DNA of 12,739 bases. Source: DUZB01 sp964407525 (GTDB taxonomy: Bacteria; Desulfobacterota; DSM-4660; Desulfatiglandales; Desulfatiglandaceae). Below are positions 1-6,600 of this stretch, piece after piece. Positions within the stretch are counted from its first letter, which is position 1; every line of letters starts with the position of its first letter. Both the position numbers and the translations under genes were made by a program. Location of the stretch: positions 1-12,739 of the forward strand of contig CAYOWC010000122.1 of NCBI GenBank assembly GCA_964407525.1. The letters run 5' to 3'. The notes below the pieces were generated by a model. The model did no database searches and was not told the origin of the DNA. It saw only the letters and a program-made list of their open reading frames with translations.

Positions 1-21
1 GATTTCACGTGCTTATTTTCC

Positions 22-37
22 AACTCAACAACTCAAC
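22..37. repeat. Tandem 8-bp direct repeat upstream of the lipoprotein gene
   Basis: AACTCAAC occurs twice back to back (22-29 and 30-37), inside a longer low-complexity stretch rich in CAAC and ACTTAAC words. It lies about 60 nt before the first start codon. It could be a slippage-prone spacer or the end of a dispersed intergenic repeat. No function is evident. The remaining sequence to position 94 contains only the ribosome binding site AAAAGGA (81-87). Confidence 0.5.
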
Positions 38-94
38 CACTTAACTATTTGACGAAGTCTGTAATAACTCAGTAAGATCGAAAAGGAATTCGCC

Positions 95-682
95 ATGAGA
101 CGATTCTATCCTGTTTTCCTAACAGCGCTGTTTTTAGCTGGATGTACCCTGGCCGATGTCAAGGTAAACGTGGTGAGCGAACGGACAGCTCTTGAAAACC
201 AGGTCCTGGGTTCCTACAACTCCCTTTCAGATGAGGTCCTGCTGGTGGCCTCGGTCCGCGGGGTTGAGCCCTCTGGAACTATCAAGACACCTCCCCGCCG
301 CAGCCGGGAATATCAAAACAGTGTCGAAGCGATAGAGACCATTGCCTTTCATGCAGACGATGTGGACCTGTTTAAACGACTTGGATGGGCCGGCGAGAAC
401 AACGAAGGATTTCTTACCTCTTTTCCCATGGACAAAACCAAAATCCCCACTGACCTGAAAGATTCTGCCGCCCGGTTCAAAGAAGAGGAATTCGTCGCCA
501 TTGTGAAAGAAGTCAATGGCGCGCGGACGGTTGTCATAGAGCGCGTGATAGGCACCAACGAAAATCTTACAAAACAAGACCTCCCTGAGATCCGGAAAGT
601 TTTCGGGAAACTGAATCGGGAAAACGCCCTGCCGGGGGATAAAATCCAGAACGAGGACGGATCGTGGACAGTAAAACCGTAA
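95..682 (+). CDS. Outer-membrane-type lipoprotein with YdbL/DUF1318-like C-terminus
   Basis: A 195-residue protein with a lipoprotein signal: basic MRR, hydrophobic stretch, then lipobox LAGC with Cys17 as the lipidated residue. Residue +2 is Thr, not Asp, so by the Lol rule it should go to the outer membrane. The start ATG is preceded by AAAAGGA at 81-87 with a suitable 7-nt spacing. Residues about 130-195 resemble the YdbL (DUF1318) family: a helical segment with NGARTVVIERVIGTNENLT, followed by the closing pattern G-D-K-I-Q-N-E-D-G-S-W, comparable with the GEYVQ..NGKW ending of YdbL. This match is from memory of the family, not from a search. In E. coli YdbL works with YdbH and YnbE in envelope lipid transport; neither partner is visible here, though both could lie upstream of the window. 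The 3' end overlaps the next gene by 19 nt, so the two are probably co-translated. Molecular function is unknown. Confidence 0.85.
   Translation: MRRFYPVFLTALFLAGCTLADVKVNVVSERTALENQVLGSYNSLSDEVLLVASVRGVEPSGTIKTPPRRSREYQNSVEAIETIAFHADDVDLFKRLGWAGENNEGFLTSFPMDKTKIPTDLKDSAARFKEEEFVAIVKEVNGARTVVIERVIGTNENLTKQDLPEIRKVFGKLNRENALPGDKIQNEDGSWTVKP
653..666 (+). promoter_or_regulatory. Ribosome binding site and GTG start inside the preceding gene
   Basis: GAGG (653-656) sits 7 nt before a GTG at 664-666, both inside the lipoprotein coding sequence. This decides the start of the giant protein: from this GTG the reading frame immediately yields a basic segment and a hydrophobic signal sequence, and I see no in-frame ATG before that hydrophobic core. 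Overlap plus GTG start suggests translational coupling and modest expression of the 2891-residue product. Confidence 0.65.
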
Positions 683-3600
683 TAAAAAGGATCCTGAAGA
701 TACTTCGACCATGGAGGGGCTTTCATACCCCTCTGTTCTTTTTGCTTGTGCCAGCACTTTTTTTCCCCGCAGCTACCAGCGGCGAAACGATACAACGGGG
801 GAACAGATCGCCTCTGCAAAAAACCACATCAGAAACACCAACCCTCTCTTCCCTGGAAAGGAAGCCCGGTGGAACAAAACCGAAGCCACTCCCCATTAAC
901 AGGCCTGCCCAGATCACATTCCAGACAAACCCCATTTTATATGCCGCCGCGTCTGGAGATGGTCAATGGCTGGTCTACGTTTCTGAGAAGCAGGGCCTTC
1001 CGGAACTATGGTTGAAATCTGAGGATTGTTCCAAAGGAGGTATCCCTGAACCACTGGCTATCGGACTTGGAAAGCTCTGGGACCCCGCTATTTCAGCGGA
1101 TGGGAGACTGGTCGCTTTTACCGGGGCTTCCTACGATGCCAAGGGAGATATCTTTCTTATTGAAAGAAACAGTCCCGATCCACGTCCTCGAAGACTTACC
1201 GGCCGTGAAACGGCAGACAGCGCCCCCGCTTTCTCCCCTGATGGCAAAACCCTCTATTTCAATCAATCCAGACCCGGTGAGAACCACAGACAAATTATGG
1301 CGCTGGACCTGGACGACCCCCTGTCCCCGCCAAAAGCGCTGCCCACCAACGGCGATGCCGCCTTTCCCTCCATATCGCCTGACGGAACCACGTGCGCCTT
1401 CGTATCGTTCAGGGATGATCCGGGGGGCGATATCTTCCTGATGAATCTAACTTCAGGAAAGGTGGTTCGCGTGACCGAAGGACCAGAGCGTGATCTTCAT
1501 CCAAAATGGTCCCGCGACGGACAGGTTATCTATTTCACACAGCTCCCTCTGGTTCGACGAATCGGGAATAGTGGGGACAGAAGAAACCCCATGATCTTCC
1601 GCATTAAAGCCGAGGGGAAAAACAGGCCGGCTTATCCGGTTACTTCCGGTTCCTACCCCGCCTGTTGCGCCATGCCGACAGCCGACAGGCTCTATTTTCT
1701 CTCGACACAAAAGGGAACAAGGAATATCTGGACGCTGCCCCTTGAGGGAGACATCCCCCTGCTCAAGGATGGGAAAAGCCAGCTGGCCCTTGCTGAAATT
1801 CTTTCTTCCCAGGCTCCTTTGGACATCCAATTAGCCATTTCAGCCTTCTACAGGGTCCTGGAAACAAATGCAGAGGACGTCCTGCTTACGGAGGCCGCCT
1901 ACAGGATTGGCCGCCTTTATGAACAGGCAGGAGAACCTGAAAAAGCTGTCCTGGCGTATGATCTGGCAGCCGAGATATCCCGCGGCCAAAATTTGGAATC
2001 CGCTCTTGCCCGTATTCGCGGCGAAGGGCTTAAAGCCCGAATTCTTTGGCAAGGGGCCGCATTGGAACGGCAGAGACAGAGAATTATAGAGAATGCCTTG
2101 ACGACCCTCAAGACAGTCGCCTTAGATTCTGAGCAGGGACGTACCGGGGGTACGTCGCCCACAACCACGGGAACCCGGTACAATCCTTTAACAGCCCGTA
2201 TTTTAGCAAGGAGTAAAATAGAACAGGCCCGTCTCCTGATCGATCTTGAAAAAGGGTCCAGACCGCTCGTCCAAGCCATGGGCCTGTTAGACAACGTAAT
2301 CGAAACAAATGGTACACCACGTCCGGAACTTGCGGAGGCATTTTATCTGAAAGCGGAGCTTTTCAGCCGAATCGGACAGGGAGAGGCCCTTCTCCCCGCG
2401 TATATAAAGATTATTGAACAGTTTCCGGATGTACAAGACTGGTCTGACAGAGCGGTAAACGGGGTCCTGGACGTAAACCTCTCACAGCAGGACAGGAACC
2501 AAAAAGCCCGAATACAGTTGCTGGCCCGCATTGCCAGGGAATACAAGGTAAAACTACCCGGACTGGCCATCGGCGCCTGGAACCGCATGGGAGACCTTTA
2601 TTTTGCCGCTGGAGAGTGGGCAGGGGCAAAAGCAGCCTACAGACAGGTGATCGAACAGTTCCCGGAAAACACCGCACAAACGGCTGCAGCCAGACTGGCC
2701 TTAGCCGAAATCCTTTACCGTGAAGAGATGTTCAGCCAGGCCCTTGATCTTTATGAAAATGAAATGACCTCAAGGCCCTATCAGGACCGTCTCTATGAAC
2801 TGGCCCGGGAAGGCTACGTCCGTAAGTCCCTTGCCGCAGCCGATTTCCTTTTTGCCCTGGGAGAAGTTCCCGCAGCACAAAAGATCTATGCCGACCTGAT
2901 CCGCGAAGACGATTCCCTCCTCCAGGCCCACAGGGGCTATATCAAGTGTGCCGCAGCAAGGAAGCAGATCAGAAAAATACAGGAGGGATATCGAGCCCGC
3001 ACGGTCAAAAACCCGGAAGACACCACGGGCCTTTACTGCCTAGGTCTCAGTCTGACCTACGAAGGGGACAAAAAATCCCTGGAAGAGGCACAAGCCCTTA
3101 TCAGGAAGGCTATCGAAATAGATGGTCAGGTCGCCTATTTTCACCAGACCTCCGGCTATATTTCAGAGGTCCTGGAAACCGTTTACGGGTTGCCTGGCGG
3201 GCTTGAAGCGGCCATGGAGGCCTACCAGAAAGCCTACTTCCTCAATGATCAGGAAAAAGATCCGGTCAACGGAGCAAACCTCTCCCTGAATCTCGGCAAT
3301 ATCCATTTTCTCCTCGGGCAATTTCCCGATGCCTTTGAAAACTATTCCCGACGGTTAGCATCAGGGGCGCCCTTTGACAATGAAGACACGGAAATTCTGT
3401 TTTATCGCCGGTTAGGGGAAGCAGCCTTCCAGATACGGGAACGCCAACAGCCGGTCCAGGCCTATGCAAATGCCCTCGCGTTGATCGAAAAAAGGATCGA
3501 TCCCAGGCGTTCCTCCGAGATCGCGGGAAAAATGACCAGCCGGATTTTTGACAGGATCCTGACTCCGGCCTTGAAAAACCCCGATCTGGCAGAAAAAGCC

Positions 3601-6600
3601 CAGGGCATAGCCCTGCGCCAGACAGAAATAAACCGAAGGCTTTTTGATGCCACAGGAAGTCCCAGGGCCATTCCACCCGATCCACAATGGGATGTTTACA
3701 GAAAGAACATGGAATCCATTCTCTCTGACCAGGAAAATCTGATTCGAGAACTCCCCTCCCTGATCCCCGAAAACCCGTCTGAAACAACGGATGACCTGCT
3801 CTATATGTCTGCAAGGGCACGGGATACCCTCCGCTATCCGGAAAAGATGGTCAGGATGAAAGCAGAAATGCAGGATCGTCTGGGATTGGCATACCAGGAA
3901 GAAAGGCAATGGAAACCGGCTCGCGAGGCATTCGAAAAGGCTTATGTTCTTAACGAAGGACTCGGACTTGTAGAGAACCTGTCCGTAAACAGGCGTTCCA
4001 TGGCCTATTGTGCCTATATGGAGGCCGAAACTCTCTCTGGCAATAAACGAAAAGAGATGCTCGAAAAGGCCTATGACGGATTTCAACTGGTGATCGCGCT
4101 GGTGCGGAAATACGGTGTGCCAAACAGAAAAGACGAGAACCGGGGTCTGAAAAAAAAGCAGGAAAAAAAAGGACTCATCAGTCTTGATTTGGACATTTCC
4201 CTGGATTCTGTTGACACGACGCAGGCCATGCACGGATTCTCCCGGGACCAGGAAGAAAGGTTGGCTGAAGCCTTCATGGCCCGAATAAAAACGGAACTGG
4301 GGCAGCTGGAACCGGCAGAATCGGCCATCAAGAAACAATTGAACCATTATCCTGTGAATGTCCCGGTCCCTGACAAAGACCTGTTCGGGGTATCCCTTCT
4401 TCAACATCGGGCAGGACACCTGGCCTATGCAGAGCGGAAACCGGTGGTAGCCTTCGGCCGCTTTGACCGCTCCGCCCAGATGTCGATCCGCATGAAGAAC
4501 CCGGTGAGCGCCGCTTTGAACATGGTCAACATGGCCCAAACGCTCGCAGCCATTCCCCAAGATTTTTCTGAATGGATGAGATTCTATTCCCGGTTCATCA
4601 TTCGGGACAAAGAAACAACGGAACTCCTGGAGCAGTTTCCAGCGGTTCTGGACCCTCTGGTTATTCCATCCTACCACAATGCTCTGGGCGTATATCACCT
4701 GGCCCTCAGTCCGGAAAAGGATGCGTCCTCACTGACAGCGACCATCAGGCAGGAGAGAGCAGGAGAAATGGCTGCAATCCATTTCTTGCGGGGAATAGCC
4801 TATTTGGAGAAAGGACCTGTATCGGGCAGCAGAAACGCCCTGGCTCTTCTCTCGGCCCTTTATCTCAACATGGCGGAGATGACTGTACAATGGGACAAGC
4901 CCGACCATTCCCGAAAATACCTGGCAGAAGCCTTGCAGACCGCACGGGAAGGACTGCTCCCCCGGTACGAGTGGCGTGCCCTTGCCGGCCTTGGAAAACT
5001 GAAAGAAGCCCTGGTGGTTTTGAGCAGGGTTCCCATTACAGGCGCGGGATGCGGATCCGGTGAAATCACAGAAACATTCGCTCCCCTGGTATATGGTCTG
5101 ATCGATCGGGAAGAGGCGGAAGAGGCTTTCAATCTACTGGAAAGGCTGTCTGAAATCGAAAGGGTGCACCGTCTCAAACCTCTGGTTCTGGGCCATATCA
5201 CCACGAGGGAAAAAGAACGCTTGGTTCGGACCTATCCCAGACTGATGGAAATAAAACGGCTGGCCCTTAACTACAGCAAAGCAGAGAAAACCGATAAACC
5301 AACACTGCTTGAACGTCTTTCCCAGGAAAGGGAAATAGCAGAGGGAGAAATCGGCGCAAACTGGGAACAACTTCCCTCCATCGCCCGGATCTCCACCTCG
5401 GAGGGAATCAGAGAATGGTTTGTGATCCTTCTCGGGATGGCTTTTCACGGGGAAGAATTAGCCAACAGGGCCGTGGAAAAGGGAGCGGGAGAGGAAAAAA
5501 AGAAACTTACCGAACAGTGCAACCAGCTGGTCAACCAGGTCCGGAATGCTTTCAAAAAAGGAAAATCCGAGGCGTCAAAGGAAGGGAACAGGGAAATACT
5601 TTGTCTGCTTGGCCCCGACCCCATAGAGGCCATCGATCTGATGGAAAGCCTGCCGGAAGGAGCAACCTGTCTCCGCCTCATCCCCGGAAGACCGGCAGGC
5701 TCTGAAAAAATGGCATTTTCCGTAACCCAGGAGGACCTGGAAGTGGCGCCGTTTCGTCCTGATCAATCGCCTTCAGATCCCGCCTCCGGGTCATTAACCA
5801 TAGTGACCCTGGAAGAACCATCCAGACTTGCGGACAGGACAGGCCAGCCTGTTGCCCTCAGTGCAACGCATCTGGTTCGCTCAATATGGAACAGAAAACC
5901 TTTCAAACGACGCGTCCTGGCACTTCCTTCCAGGGCTGGGCTTCCGGAATTCTATACCGTGAAAGACCTGCCCAAAAGCGAGGTTAAGTCCCAGATTGCC
6001 GATGCCCTTCTTGGGGAGAATATCCTTCTTTTTGACACCCCCGTATACCTGGCAGGGACAGTACCCACCCGTCCCGGTGAAACCCCCTTGACAACTATGG
6101 CTATGGGCCTGGACCAGGGCAGAGCTTTTCCCCTGATCCTCCTGTCCGGCCGCATCGACCAGGTCTCGCTCATCATGCTTCCCGAGGCACCATTGGAAAA
6201 CGCCTATCTGCTGGGGCATCTCTTTTCCCTCCTGGGCGCCCCTACTCTGTTGCTTCCAGCAAATTCAGGCAAACAATCTCCGCCCGTGGATCGTTTCATG
6301 AAGGCCCTTGAAAAGACTTCGGTAAACCAGGCGCTCCGGATATCCCGGGAACTGGACCAGGGCACCGATAAGCTTGAGCAAAAGCCCTCCCCTTCCACCT
6401 CCCCCGGCGACTGGATGCTTCTGGGCTATTGGGGCATGACTCCCGAAGAAGCCACGCTCTTTGCGAAAAAGCATTTTGCCCAATACGTCAAGAATGGGAT
6501 AAGAGAGTTCAATGAAAAGCATCCCTTGAAAGCATTATCCCTTTTTGAAAATGCCCTGAATATTACCGATGAAATAAGCGCTTTCATAAAATACATCCCC

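Noticed and set aside
49..78. TTGACG (49-54) and TAAGAT (73-78), a possible promoter for the lipoprotein gene
   Set aside because: Spacing of 18 nt is acceptable, but transcription would start near 85, inside or after the ribosome binding site AAAAGGA (81-87), so the pair is implausible as drawn.
3412..4698. 428-codon open frame on the minus strand
   Set aside because: It lies fully antisense to the TPR-coding part of the giant gene, its translation is rich in Cys, His, Phe and Gly without domain pattern, and the + strand frame is clearly the coding one.
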